Of a stretch of DNA of 64,000 nt, positions 45,165-53,833 are shown one piece after another. The DNA lies in the NCBI RefSeq assembly GCF_033126985.1, contig NZ_AP024714.1, positions 1,752,990 to 1,816,989 of the forward strand, read 5' to 3'. The position numbers and the translations under genes are program-made. The notes below the pieces were generated by a model. The model was given only the letters and a program-made list of their open reading frames with translations. It ran no database searches and was not told the DNA's origin. The stretch's first letter is position 1, and every line of letters starts with the position of its first letter. The DNA is from Methylomarinovum caldicuralii (GTDB lineage: Bacteria > Pseudomonadota > Gammaproteobacteria > Methylococcales > Methylothermaceae).

Positions 45165-47498
45165 ATGGCCAAGCCCCCCCGGCGTCGGCGCGCCGTGAGA
45201 GAACGCCGCCCGCAGATCCCCCTTTGGCGACGCTGGCTGCGGAAACTGCTTTGGGGATCGCTGGCCTGCGCCGCCCTTGCCGGCGCTCTGTATCTGGCCT
45301 ATCTGGACTACCGGGTCCGGCATCAATTCGAAGGCCGGCGCTGGACGCTGCCGGCCAGCGTGTACGCCGTTCCGGTCGAGCTCTACCCGGGGGCCGCCTC
45401 GTCACCGGCGGAAACCGAGCACCTGCTGACCCTGCTGAACTATCGCCGCGACCGCCACCTGGGCAGCCAGGGCAGCTACTACCGGCGGCGCCAGACGCTG
45501 ACCCTGCGGACCCGGGCTTTTCGTTTCCCCGACGGCCCCGAGGACAGCCAGCGGGTCCGGCTGCGCTTTCGCGGCCGCCGCATCGCCGCCATCGAGGATC
45601 TGGACCACGGCGGCAGGCTGCCGCTGCTGCGACTGGAACCGGTCCAGATCGGCAGCTTCTATCCCGCCCACAAGGAAGACCGGATTCTGGTCAAGCTGGA
45701 TCAGGTGCCGCCGCTGCTGATCCAGACATTGCTGGCGGTGGAAGACCGGGACTTCTATCGGCACCACGGCCTTTCCCCCCGCGCCATCGCCCGGGCCCTG
45801 TGGGCCGACCTGCGCGCGGGCCGCATCGTCCAGGGCGGCAGCACCCTGACCCAGCAGCTGGTGAAGAATTTCTTCCTGTCCTCGGAGCGGCGCCTGACCC
45901 GCAAGCTCAACGAGGCGCTGATGGCGCTGATTCTGGAGGCCCGCTACGACAAGGACGAGATCCTTGAAGCCTATCTGAACGAAATCTACCTGGGTCAGGA
46001 CGGCGCCCGGGCGATCCACGGCTTCGGCCTGGCGAGCGAATACTACTTCAGCCGCAGCCTCGGTGAACTGCAGCTGCATCACATCGCCCTGCTCGTCGCT
46101 CTGGTGCGGGGCCCGGCCTACTACGACCCGCGCCGTCACCCCGAAAGGGCTTTGAAACGGCGCAACTTGGTCCTCGACATCCTGCACCGCCAAGGCATCA
46201 TCGACGACCGGCGCTGGAAACGGGCCAAACGCCAGCCCCTGGACGTCACCCCGTATTTCCACCGTCCCAGCGCCCGCTATCCCGCCTTCCTCGACCTGGT
46301 GAAACGCCAGTTGCGGCTGGAATACCCCGAGGAAGCCTTGACCTCGGAGGGGCTCAAAATCTTCACCACCCTCGACATCCGCGTCCAGGACACCCTGGAA
46401 CGGACCGTCGGCGAGGTGCTGCCGCGGCTGGAGAAGGGCTACCGCATCAAAGGGCTGCAGACCGCCGCCGTGGTCACCCGCCGCGGCAGCGGTGAAATCG
46501 TCGCCTTCCTCGGCGGCCGCGATCCACGCCAGGCCGGCTTCAACCGGGCCATCGACAGCGTGCGGCCGGTCGGCTCCCTCATCAAACCGGCCGTCTATCT
46601 GACCGCCCTGATGCAACCCGAACGCTACACCCTGATCACCCCGGTCCCAGACACCCCGCTACGGCTCAGAAATCCCGACGGCACCTTTTGGCGGCCCCAC
46701 AACTACGACCGCAAGGTCCACGGCCAGGTCCCCCTGCATACCGCCCTGGCCCATTCCTACAACCTGGCCACGGTGCATCTGGGGATGGAGGTGGGTCTCT
46801 CCCACGTGGCCCGCACGGTGCGCCGGCTGGGAGTCAGCCGCCCGCTCAAGCTTTATCCCTCGATGCTGCTGGGGGCGGCGTCGCTGACCCCGCTGGAAGT
46901 GGCCCAGATGTACCAGACCCTGGCCAACCAGGGCTTCGCCATGCCGCTCCGGGCCATTCAGGCGATCCTGGCCAACGACGGCACGCCGCTGCAACGCTAC
47001 CCCCTGGCCCTGAAGCAAACCCTCGACAGCGGTCCCGTCTATCTACTCGACACCGTGCTGGAGGAGGTGATGACCGCGGGCACCGGCAGCAGCGCCTACC
47101 GCATCCTGCCGAAGACGCTGACGGTGGCCGGCAAGACCGGCACCACCAACGACCTGCGCGACAGCTGGTTCGCGGGCTTCAGCGGCGATTACCTGGCGGT
47201 CACCTGGATCGGCCGCGACGACAACCGCCCCACCCGCCTGACCGGCGCCCGCGGGGCCTTGCAGATCTGGGCCAGGCTGTTCGCCCGTATCGCCCGCAAA
47301 CCGCTGCAGCTGCCGGTTCCCGAGACGGTGGAGTGGGTCTGGATCGATCCGCAGACGGGGGGACGGGCCGACGAACAGTGCCCGGGGGCGCAGCGTTTCC
47401 CCTTCATCGCAGGCTCGGCCCCCGAGGCACCCGCCCCCTGTCTGCAGCGCCGCCCGGAACCCGTACCGCTGCCCGGCTGGCTGCGACGCTGGTTCTAA
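45165..47498 (+). CDS. mrcB: Penicillin-binding protein 1B
   Basis: This 777-residue bifunctional peptidoglycan synthase has a basic N-terminus, one membrane anchor (LLWGSLACAALAGALYLAYL), a UvrB/UB2H-like domain, and the glycosyltransferase domain with AVEDRDFYRHHGLSPRAIARAL and QGGSTLTQQLVKNFFLS. The transpeptidase domain has the SXXK motif in RPVGSLIKPAVY, SYN (AHSYNLATVH) and KTGT (AGKTGTTNDLRDSWFAG). Length and order fit PBP1B. The active domains lie in the periplasm. Confidence 0.96.
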   Translation: MAKPPRRRRAVRERRPQIPLWRRWLRKLLWGSLACAALAGALYLAYLDYRVRHQFEGRRWTLPASVYAVPVELYPGAASSPAETEHLLTLLNYRRDRHLGSQGSYYRRRQTLTLRTRAFRFPDGPEDSQRVRLRFRGRRIAAIEDLDHGGRLPLLRLEPVQIGSFYPAHKEDRILVKLDQVPPLLIQTLLAVEDRDFYRHHGLSPRAIARALWADLRAGRIVQGGSTLTQQLVKNFFLSSERRLTRKLNEALMALILEARYDKDEILEAYLNEIYLGQDGARAIHGFGLASEYYFSRSLGELQLHHIALLVALVRGPAYYDPRRHPERALKRRNLVLDILHRQGIIDDRRWKRAKRQPLDVTPYFHRPSARYPAFLDLVKRQLRLEYPEEALTSEGLKIFTTLDIRVQDTLERTVGEVLPRLEKGYRIKGLQTAAVVTRRGSGEIVAFLGGRDPRQAGFNRAIDSVRPVGSLIKPAVYLTALMQPERYTLITPVPDTPLRLRNPDGTFWRPHNYDRKVHGQVPLHTALAHSYNLATVHLGMEVGLSHVARTVRRLGVSRPLKLYPSMLLGAASLTPLEVAQMYQTLANQGFAMPLRAIQAILANDGTPLQRYPLALKQTLDSGPVYLLDTVLEEVMTAGTGSSAYRILPKTLTVAGKTGTTNDLRDSWFAGFSGDYLAVTWIGRDDNRPTRLTGARGALQIWARLFARIARKPLQLPVPETVEWVWIDPQTGGRADEQCPGAQRFPFIAGSAPEAPAPCLQRRPEPVPLPGWLRRWF

Positions 47499-47689
47499 CG
47501 CCGCCGCCTTTCCCGCAGGTTCATCCCCATAACCAGAATCACGGCCCCGGCAACCGCCGCCATCAGGGCGTTTTCGCGGCTGGCTCCGAACAGGTACAGC
47601 GCGCCGTAACCGCCGACGGCCGCCCCCAGACCGCTGAAGGCCAGGGCGCGCATCATCCGGCAGAAGGCGCAATCATGTAGATCTTTCAT
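47495..47689 (-). CDS. Small membrane protein with N-terminal CxxC
   Basis: This 64-residue protein starts [18 protein letters not shown], with a CxxC pair, then has two hydrophobic segments (FSGLGAAVGGYGALYLFG and ALMAAVAGAVILVMGMNL) and ends in a basic tail (RERRRR). It overlaps the end of hemH by 17 bp and the mrcB stop by 4 bp. The CxxC pair could bind a metal or be redox active. It was not recognised as a known family; the overlap with hemH suggests cotranscription. Confidence 0.6.
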   Translation of the reverse strand: MKDLHDCAFCRMMRALAFSGLGAAVGGYGALYLFGASRENALMAAVAGAVILVMGMNLRERRRR

Positions 47690-48635
47690 CGTTCTCCTCG
47701 ACCAAAGCCCGCATCAAGGTCAGATGACGCGGGGAATCGTTGAGGGCGGGGATATAGCGGTACTGCCTGCCTCCCGCCTGGAGGAAAACTTCCCGGTTGG
47801 TGCCGGCGATCTCCTCCAGCGTCTCCAGGCAGTCCACCGCGAACCCGGGACAGACCACGTCCACGGACCAGACCCCCTCCTGCGGCAGGCGTTTCAGGAC
47901 CTCGACACAATAGGGCCCCAGCCAGCGGGCCGGACCGAAGCGGGACTGGAACACCAGCATCCAGTCATCGGCGCCGAGCCCCAAAGCTGCGGCGATCAGA
48001 CGGGCGCTGGTGACGCACTGGTCGTAATAGGGATCCCCCTGGCGGCGGCTTTTTTCCGGCAGGCCGTGGAACGACAGCAGCAGCTTCTCCGGCCTGCCCT
48101 GACGCTGCCAGAAGTCGCGGATGCTGCCGGCCACCGCTTCGATGTAGGCGGGATGGTCGTGATAGTCGCTGCGGAAGCAGAAACCGGGCTGAGCCGGCAG
48201 CCGGGCGAGAATCTCCGCCAGGCGGTCGAACACCGAGGCGGTGGTGGTCTGGGAATACTGGGGATACAGGGGGATGACGGTCAGCTTCCGCACGCCCTGA
48301 CGCAGCAATTCCTTGACCGCCGTTTCCATGTCCGGCTCCCCGTAACGCATCGCCAGCGCCACCGGCAAACCGGCCTCCCGCGCCAGCGACTCGGCCAACC
48401 GGCGGGAGTACACCGCCAGCGGGGAGCCTTCCGCCATCCAGATGCCGCGGTAGGCTTTGGCGACCCGTGGTGACCGCAGCGGGGTGATGACCCCATACAG
48501 CAGCGGCAACCAGAGCGCCCGCGGCAGCGGCACCACCCGCCTGTCGCCCAAAAATTCCCTCAGATAGCGGCGCACCGCCCTCGGCGTCGGCGCCGTCGGC
48601 GTTCCCAGGTTGACCAGCAGAACGGCGCGGCTCAC
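47673..48635 (-). CDS. hemH: Ferrochelatase
   Basis: This 320-residue enzyme inserts iron(II) into protoporphyrin IX, the last step of haem synthesis. [31 protein letters not shown] at the N-terminus, the catalytic His in [19 protein letters not shown], and [16 protein letters not shown] are standard. The GTG start at 48633-48635 overlaps the folE stop as GTGA and gives the typical N-terminus; the frame remains open upstream without homology. Cytoplasmic or membrane-associated. Confidence 0.95.
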   Translation of the reverse strand: MSRAVLLVNLGTPTAPTPRAVRRYLREFLGDRRVVPLPRALWLPLLYGVITPLRSPRVAKAYRGIWMAEGSPLAVYSRRLAESLAREAGLPVALAMRYGEPDMETAVKELLRQGVRKLTVIPLYPQYSQTTTASVFDRLAEILARLPAQPGFCFRSDYHDHPAYIEAVAGSIRDFWQRQGRPEKLLLSFHGLPEKSRRQGDPYYDQCVTSARLIAAALGLGADDWMLVFQSRFGPARWLGPYCVEVLKRLPQEGVWSVDVVCPGFAVDCLETLEEIAGTNREVFLQAGGRQYRYIPALNDSPRHLTLMRALVEENDERST

Positions 48636-49192
48636 TGGACCTGGCGGTTGATGAGGTTGAGAAATTCGGAACGGGTGCTGATGCGCTCGCGGAACAGGCC
48701 AAGCATCGCCGAGGTGGTCATCACCGAATTCTGCTTTTCCACCCCACGCATCATCATGCACAAATGCTTGGCCTCGACCACCACCGCCACGCCCCGGGGC
48801 TCGATGGCAGTCTGGATGGCGTCGGCGATCTGCTTGGTCAGGCGTTCCTGGATCTGCAGCCGGCGCGAGTACATCTCGACGATGCGGGCCACCTTGGACA
48901 GGCCGATCACCTTGCCGCTGGGAAGATAACCCACATGGCACTTGCCGATGAAGGGCAGCAGGTGATGCTCGCACAGGGAATAGAGCTCGATGTTGCGGAC
49001 GATGACCATGTCCTCGGTATCGGCCTCGAAGATGGCGTTGTTGAGGACGTTCTCCAGCGACTGGTGATAACCGCTGTTGAGGTAACGGAACGCCGCCGCC
49101 GCCCGCTTAGGGGTGTCCACCAGGCCCTCGCGGTTAACGTCCTCGCCGATGGCCTGGATGAGCTCGGTAAAGATCTTTTCCATTTCTTTCAT
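48632..49192 (-). CDS. folE: GTP cyclohydrolase I
   Basis: This 186-residue enzyme makes dihydroneopterin triphosphate from GTP, the entry to folate and other pterins. The zinc and catalytic residues are in [24 protein letters not shown] and [11 protein letters not shown], and [23 protein letters not shown] is diagnostic. Its stop overlaps the hemH start by 4 bp. A TATACT box on the minus strand about 35 bases upstream of the start could be part of its promoter, but no good -35 was seen. It is divergent from the Fae homologue. Confidence 0.96.
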   Translation of the reverse strand: MKEMEKIFTELIQAIGEDVNREGLVDTPKRAAAAFRYLNSGYHQSLENVLNNAIFEADTEDMVIVRNIELYSLCEHHLLPFIGKCHVGYLPSGKVIGLSKVARIVEMYSRRLQIQERLTKQIADAIQTAIEPRGVAVVVEAKHLCMMMRGVEKQNSVMTTSAMLGLFRERISTRSEFLNLINRQVQ

Positions 49193-49244
49193 GGGTCTGC
49201 CTGCAAGCTGAAAAAAGCGGTTTAGTATAACCCGGTTCCGCCAT

Positions 49245-49272
49245 TTGACATTCGCGCTTCAAGCCGTAAGCT
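49245..49272 (+). promoter_or_regulatory. Sigma-70-type promoter of the Fae homologue
   Basis: A perfect -35 hexamer TTGACA (49245-49250) is followed after 16 bases by TAAGCT (49267-49272), a weak -10. The gene start follows 37 bases later with an AAGGAG ribosome-binding site. Confidence 0.5.
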
Positions 49273-49309
49273 AACGGACTTCGCGACTCGAATCCAAGGA
49301 GAAAAACCC

Positions 49310-49870
49310 ATGAGCGAACGTATCGTCCTTCGCAGCGGCGAAGCCCTGGTGGCCGGCGGCCCGCCGGGAACCGCCGCGGAACCGGAAGTCATCATCGGCG
49401 AACTGGACGGCCCCGTCGGCACCGCCCTGGCCACCCTCACCGGCGATCAGGTACCGGGCCACAGCCGGGTCTTCGCCATTCTCAACACCGACATCCAGGT
49501 CCGGCCCCTGACCCTGATGGTGAGCAAGGTCACCGTCAAGGGCAAGATGGCCAAGAAATACACCAACATTCTGATGGGCACGGTCCAGGGCGCCATCGCC
49601 AACGGCGTGCTCGACGCCGTGCGCGCCGGCGACATCCCCAAGGACCGGGTCAACGACCTGGGAATCATCGTCTCGGTGTGGCTGAACCCCATGGTCGGCG
49701 ATCCCGACTACGAGTGCGACCACAAGGCCCTGTTCGAAATCCACCGCAAGGCCACGGCGCAAGCGATCCACAAGGCCATGCACAACCAGCCGGACATCGA
49801 CTGGCTGCTGGAAAACCAGGACAAGATCGTCCACAAGTACTATCAGATGGGCCTGGAAGGCAAGATCTGA
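49310..49870 (+). CDS. Formaldehyde-activating enzyme homologue (Fae-like)
   Basis: This 186-residue protein aligns with Fae, which joins formaldehyde to tetrahydromethanopterin. GEALVAGG near the N-terminus, LNTDIQVRPLTLMVSKVTVKG and IIVSVWLNPMVGDPDYECDHKALFEIHRKATAQAI are in register with Fae. At the catalytic histidine of Fae (AHIDLIIG in the Methylobacterium enzyme), this protein reads AEPEVIIG, with Glu in place of His. It may therefore be a Fae2/Fae3-type paralogue with another activity or a sensor role. A good ribosome-binding site (AAGGAG) and a strong terminator suggest a well expressed single-gene transcript. Confidence 0.88.
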   Translation: MSERIVLRSGEALVAGGPPGTAAEPEVIIGELDGPVGTALATLTGDQVPGHSRVFAILNTDIQVRPLTLMVSKVTVKGKMAKKYTNILMGTVQGAIANGVLDAVRAGDIPKDRVNDLGIIVSVWLNPMVGDPDYECDHKALFEIHRKATAQAIHKAMHNQPDIDWLLENQDKIVHKYYQMGLEGKI

Positions 49871-49878
49871 TTGCAGAC

Positions 49879-49902
49879 AAAGGGGCCGTCCGGCCCCTTT
49901 TT
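49879..49902 (+). terminator. Rho-independent terminator after the Fae homologue
   Basis: AAAGGGGCC and GGCCCCTTTTT form a GC-rich stem with a short loop and a run of five T on the plus strand. It begins 9 bases after the stop codon. With A residues on the 5' side it may also end the convergent pterin dehydratase transcript. Confidence 0.88.
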
Positions 49903-50282
49903 CAATCGTACTTGATATACTTGAAGCGCGGGTCGTCCGGCGTTCCCTCCAGGGCGCTGTCCTCACCCGGACGCCACATCACCACTTCCTCGATCTTCCG
50001 CGCCAGCTCGAAGTCCTTGTCGGTGATGCCTTTGGCCGAGTGGGTCATCAGTTTGACGATGACGAAGGCGTAGGACACCGTCAGGTCCGGGTGGTGGAAG
50101 GCCGCCTCGGCCAGATGGCCGATGGTGTTGACCACCATCAGGGTCGCCTTCCAGCCGGCGGTTTTGTACTTGCGCCGGATCCAGCCCTTCTCGTAGTACC
50201 AGTGAGGCAGCTCCTCGGCGAGCCGCGCCTCGATCTCCGCCTCAGAATAGGTTTGTTCCGGTCCGCGTTTGCGCCAGCCCAT
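49902..50282 (-). CDS. Pterin-4a-carbinolamine dehydratase family protein
   Basis: This 126-residue protein has the PCD fold signature: LPHWYYEKGWIRRKYKTAGWKATLMVVNTIGHLAEAAFHHPDLTVSYAFVIVKLMTHSAKGITDKDFELARKIE, with the active-site HHPDL and surrounding residues. PCD-like proteins are repeatedly found with methanopterin genes in methylotrophs, where the role is presumed to be in pterin synthesis or recycling, not phenylalanine metabolism. It is convergent with the Fae homologue and followed upstream by folP after a 66-bp gap. Confidence 0.88.
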   Translation of the reverse strand: MGWRKRGPEQTYSEAEIEARLAEELPHWYYEKGWIRRKYKTAGWKATLMVVNTIGHLAEAAFHHPDLTVSYAFVIVKLMTHSAKGITDKDFELARKIEEVVMWRPGEDSALEGTPDDPRFKYIKYD

Positions 50283-50348
50283 GACATACCTCCCCGATTG
50301 CCTTGAACACGGCTAAAACCTACCACTTTCGTCAACAATGGGGAAGTC

Positions 50349-51182
50349 TTACCGAGCCTGGCAGATCGCCCAGGCCACCTGCATGGCCTGGAAATTTTCG
50401 GCCACGTCGTGAACCCGGAAGATCCGCACCCCCGCCATCACCCCGATGGCGGTGGTGGCCACGGTGGCAGCCACCAGTTCGGTCGGCTCGCTCACATCCA
50501 GAATCGAACCCATGAAACGCTTGCGGCTGGCCCCGAGCAGCACCGGGAAACCGCTGGCGGTGAACGTCTCCAGATGGGCCATCAACTCCAGGTTGTCGCG
50601 GCGGCGCTTGCCGAAGCCGATGCCCGGATCGAGAACGATGGCCTTGGCGTCGATGCCGGCGGCCCGGGCGGCCTCGGCCCGTTGCCACAAAAATTGCCGC
50701 ACTTCGGCCACCACGTCGGCGTAACAGGGATTGTCCTGCATGGTCTTGGGGGTGCCCTGCATGTGCATGAGGACGATGGGCACCCGGCGCTTGGCCACCA
50801 GCGCGAACATCTTCGGGTCGTCGCGGCCGGCGGAGACGTCGTTGACCAGCCCGGCCCCCGCATCGAGGGCGGCCTCGGCCACCTCCGCCCGCGTGGTGTC
50901 GATGCTGATGAAGACCCCCTGGGGCAGGCGGGAGCGCAGCGCCTCGATCACCGGCACCACCCGGCGGATCTGCTCCGCCGCCGGCACCGGTTCGGAACCG
51001 GGACGGGTGGACTCGCCGCCGACGTCGATGATTTCGGCCCCCGCCCCGGCCATTTCCAGCCCCCGCCTGACAGCGGCCTCCACCGCGGTATAGCGGCCAC
51101 CGTCGGAGAAACTGTCGGGGGTGACGTTGAGGATGCCCATGATCATGGGCTCGGGGCGGTGCAGACGCTCGAGCAGACTCAT
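50349..51182 (-). CDS. folP: Dihydropteroate synthase
   Basis: This 277-residue enzyme joins dihydropterin pyrophosphate to p-aminobenzoate. MIMGILNVTPDSFSDGGRY, EIIDVGGESTRPGSEPV, NDVSAGRDDPKM, LDPGIGFGKRRRDN and LLGASRKRFMGSI are the standard DHPS elements. Its ATG overlaps the stop of the small RHH gene by 4 bp, so translation may be coupled to it. folP is usually followed by glmM; here it is in a pterin/C1 region instead. Confidence 0.95.
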   Translation of the reverse strand: MSLLERLHRPEPMIMGILNVTPDSFSDGGRYTAVEAAVRRGLEMAGAGAEIIDVGGESTRPGSEPVPAAEQIRRVVPVIEALRSRLPQGVFISIDTTRAEVAEAALDAGAGLVNDVSAGRDDPKMFALVAKRRVPIVLMHMQGTPKTMQDNPCYADVVAEVRQFLWQRAEAARAAGIDAKAIVLDPGIGFGKRRRDNLELMAHLETFTASGFPVLLGASRKRFMGSILDVSEPTELVAATVATTAIGVMAGVRIFRVHDVAENFQAMQVAWAICQAR

Positions 51183-51400
51183 CGCTGCTCCAGGGCGTCC
51201 AGTTTGTCGAGAAGGCGCAACCCCTCCTCCGGACGGCCTCTGGCGGCCCGCATCCGGAATCGGAATTCGGCATCGGCCTCCATCAAGACAGCTGTCGTCA
51301 ACTCGTCAATCAAGCGATTCAGGCTGATGCCGCGCTGTCTTGCCAAACGGCGCAAGCGTTCGTGTTTGTCGTCCGGCAATCGCAATGTCAAAGTTCCCAT
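51179..51400 (-). CDS. Ribbon-helix-helix-like antitoxin, putative
   Basis: This 73-residue protein begins MGTLTLRLPDDKHERLRRLARQRGISLNRLIDELTTAVL, a pattern of one strand and two helices typical of ribbon-helix-helix DNA-binding antitoxins. The C-terminal half (AARGRPEEGLRLLDKL) may be the toxin-binding part. It directly follows the PIN-domain gene (4-bp gap) on the same strand and overlaps the folP start by 4 bp. The order toxin then antitoxin is the reverse of most VapBC operons. Confidence 0.8.
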   Translation of the reverse strand: MGTLTLRLPDDKHERLRRLARQRGISLNRLIDELTTAVLMEADAEFRFRMRAARGRPEEGLRLLDKLDALEQR

Positions 51401-51404
51401 AAAG

Positions 51405-51830
51405 CTACCTCAAACGATCCAACAAAAACGCATCCGGTGTCATAATGGACAGACTCGGGAAACGCAACTCTCCCCGGAAGTCACGGCTGTTTTTGGTGAC
51501 GATCACATCCGCCTGTCCCGCCACCGCCAATTCCAGCACGTGGTTGTCGGCCTCATCGACCAGGTTGTGACGCCACAAATAATAGACATCCACCCATTCG
51601 CACACGCTCAGAAATGCATCGATCAGCGCTTCCCGTTCACCTGGCTCCAGCGGGCAGGCGGCAAAAACATCCTCCCGCTGCAACAAGGATTCGTACTCCA
51701 AAAACAGCGCTGTACCCATGAGCGGTGTGAGCGTCCGCTGCAGACACGCCCGCAACACGGCTCTGCTGGCCCCCTTGGGGCCAAGCAAGGCGGCAACGAT
51801 GACGGAAGTATCCACAACTGCCCGAATCAT
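51405..51830 (-). CDS. PIN domain-containing putative toxin (COG1569 type)
   Basis: This 141-residue protein has the PIN-domain acidic residues in AVVDTSVIVAALLG, FLEYESLL, NLVDEADNHVLELAVAGQADVIVTKNSRDF. It fits the family of putative toxin-antitoxin PIN proteins (TIGR00305), presumed RNases. The ATG at 51830 begins the domain; the frame is open far upstream only as the shadow of the DUF6513 gene. It pairs with the RHH gene just downstream and lies between the divergent DUF6513 gene and folP. Confidence 0.86.
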   Translation of the reverse strand: MIRAVVDTSVIVAALLGPKGASRAVLRACLQRTLTPLMGTALFLEYESLLQREDVFAACPLEPGEREALIDAFLSVCEWVDVYYLWRHNLVDEADNHVLELAVAGQADVIVTKNSRDFRGELRFPSLSIMTPDAFLLDRLR

Positions 51831-51872
51831 GGGGAAGAATGATAGCATATACGCAGTCATTCCGATCTCGCC

Positions 51873-53273
51873 ATGTCTGACAAACGCGAACACATCCTCT
51901 TCCTCACCGGCAAGCTGGCGGAAAAGCAGCTCAGGCAGATTCTCGAGGCGATGCGGCCGGACTTCGACTACACCGTCCACCAGCTGGGGCTGACGGTGGC
52001 GGCGCTGATGACCGCCGACATGATCCGCCGCCGCCTCAAGGACACCTTCGGCGCCGACCGCATCCTGGTGCCGGGGCGCTGCCGCGGCGATCTGGACGCC
52101 CTGTCGCAGGCGCTGGGCGTCCCGGTGCAGCGGGGACCGGACGAGCTCAAGGACCTGCCGGCCTTCTTCGGCCACGAACAGGTAAAGCCGGATCTGTCGC
52201 GCTACGACATCCGCATCTTCGCCGAAATCACCGACGCCCCGCGGATGTCGGTGGCGGAAATCCTGTCCCAGGCGCGCTGGTACCGGGACCACGGCGCCGA
52301 CGTCATCGATGTCGGCTGCCTGCCGGACACCGCCTTCCCCCATCTGGAGGAAACCTTCCAGGCCCTGAAGGCGGAAGGCTTCGTCACCAGCATCGATTCC
52401 CTCGATCCCGACGACCTGCTGCGTGGCGGCAAGGCCGGCGCCGATTTCATGCTCAGCCTCCACCAGGACACCCTGTGGATCGCCGAGGAGGTGGACACCG
52501 TCCCCGTCCTCATCCCCCAGCCCCCCACCGACCTGACCACCCTGGATGCCGCCATCGAAGGCATGGAACGGCTCGGCCGCCCCTACATCCTCGATCCCAT
52601 TCTGGAGCCGATCCATTTCGGCCTCACCGCCTCCATCGTCCGCTATCACGAAGTGCGCCGCCGCTACCCGGAGGCGGAGATGCTGATGGGCGTGGGAAAC
52701 CTCACCGAACTGACCCATGCCGACACCGTTGGCATCAACACCCTACTGCTGGGAATCTGCTCCGAACTGCGCATTCGTCACATCCTCGCCACCCAGGTGA
52801 GCGGCCACGCCTGCCGCGCCGTCCCCGAGGCCGACCTGGCCCGGCGGATCCTGTTTTACGCCCGCGAGCACAACATGCTGCCCAAGCACGTCCATCCGGG
52901 GCTGATGTGTCTCCACGATCCCAAGCCGTTCCCGTATAATTTCGCCGAAGTCCAGGAACTGGCGGCGATGATCCGCGATCCCAGCTACCGCATCCAGATC
53001 ACCCGGGAAGGCATCCACATCTTCAACCGCGACGGCCTCCACAGCGCCACCGACCCGTTCGAACTGTTCCCCAAACTGGGGGTGGAAAACGACGGCGGCC
53101 ACGCCTTCTATCTGGGCGTGGAGCTGGCGCGGGCCCAGATTGCCTGGCAGCTGGGAAAACGCTACGCCCAGGACGAACCTTTGGACTGGGGCGTGGCCGT
53201 CGAAACTTCTGAAGACGGGACGGTCGATCCCCACGCCTACAAACCGGCCGGCACCACCCTGAAACGCAAATGA
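51873..53273 (+). CDS. DUF6513 / dihydropteroate synthase-like protein of the methanopterin cluster
   Basis: This 466-residue protein starts with a 140-residue domain (EHILFLTGKLAEKQLRQILEAMRPDFDYTVHQLGLTVAALMTADMIRRRL) matching DUF6513, followed by a TIM-barrel region with ADVIDVGCLPDTAFPHLEE that resembles dihydropteroate synthase. Such proteins occur in tetrahydromethanopterin gene clusters of methylotrophs and a related form in methanogens; the reaction is not proven but probably joins a pterin to an aryl side chain. It overlaps the DUF447 gene by 4 bp (ATGA). Confidence 0.88.
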   Translation: MSDKREHILFLTGKLAEKQLRQILEAMRPDFDYTVHQLGLTVAALMTADMIRRRLKDTFGADRILVPGRCRGDLDALSQALGVPVQRGPDELKDLPAFFGHEQVKPDLSRYDIRIFAEITDAPRMSVAEILSQARWYRDHGADVIDVGCLPDTAFPHLEETFQALKAEGFVTSIDSLDPDDLLRGGKAGADFMLSLHQDTLWIAEEVDTVPVLIPQPPTDLTTLDAAIEGMERLGRPYILDPILEPIHFGLTASIVRYHEVRRRYPEAEMLMGVGNLTELTHADTVGINTLLLGICSELRIRHILATQVSGHACRAVPEADLARRILFYAREHNMLPKHVHPGLMCLHDPKPFPYNFAEVQELAAMIRDPSYRIQITREGIHIFNRDGLHSATDPFELFPKLGVENDGGHAFYLGVELARAQIAWQLGKRYAQDEPLDWGVAVETSEDGTVDPHAYKPAGTTLKRK

Positions 53274-53833
53274 TTCTGGAAACCCTCGTCACCACCCGCG
53301 ACCGGGCGGGCAACCCGCACATCGCTCCCATGGGCGTTCACACGGAAGGAGAGAATCTGGTCATCCTCCCCTTCCGCCCCTCGCGCACCCTCGACAACCT
53401 TCTGGCCACCGAGGTGGCGGTCGTCAACGCCAGCGACGATGTGCGCGTCTTCGCCGGCTGCCTCACCGGGCGGCACGACTGGCCACTGACCCGGGCGGAA
53501 CGCATCGACTGCCCCCGGCTGGCCGAGTGTCTAAGCCACATCGAAGTGGTTTTGACGCAAGTGGAGGACGACCCGGTGCGCCCGCGTCTGACCTGCCGGC
53601 CGCTGCACACCGCCATGCACCGCCCCTTCCGCGGCTTCAACCGCGCCCAGCACGCGGTGCTGGAGGCGGCGATCCTGGTCAGCCGCCTCGACCGCCTGCC
53701 CTGGGACAAAATCGCGGCCGAATGGGCCGTCCACAAGCGCGCCCTGGAAAAGACCGCCGGTCCCCGGGAACGGGAAGCCTGGGAATGGCTGGAGGAGAGA
53801 TTGCACCAGTACCGCAGGGAGCGCGGCCTGTGA
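53270..53833 (+). CDS. DUF447 family protein
   Basis: This 187-residue protein has ILETLVTTRDRAGNPHIAPMGVHTEGENLVILPFRPSRTLDNLLATEVAVVNASDDVRVFAGCLTG, a split-barrel, flavin-reductase-like N-terminal half, and matches the DUF447 family that occurs with methanopterin genes. Its likely role is binding a flavin or pterin, but this is inference. It overlaps the DUF6513 stop by 4 bp and the mfnB start by 4 bp (GTGA). Confidence 0.86.
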   Translation: MILETLVTTRDRAGNPHIAPMGVHTEGENLVILPFRPSRTLDNLLATEVAVVNASDDVRVFAGCLTGRHDWPLTRAERIDCPRLAECLSHIEVVLTQVEDDPVRPRLTCRPLHTAMHRPFRGFNRAQHAVLEAAILVSRLDRLPWDKIAAEWAVHKRALEKTAGPREREAWEWLEERLHQYRRERGL

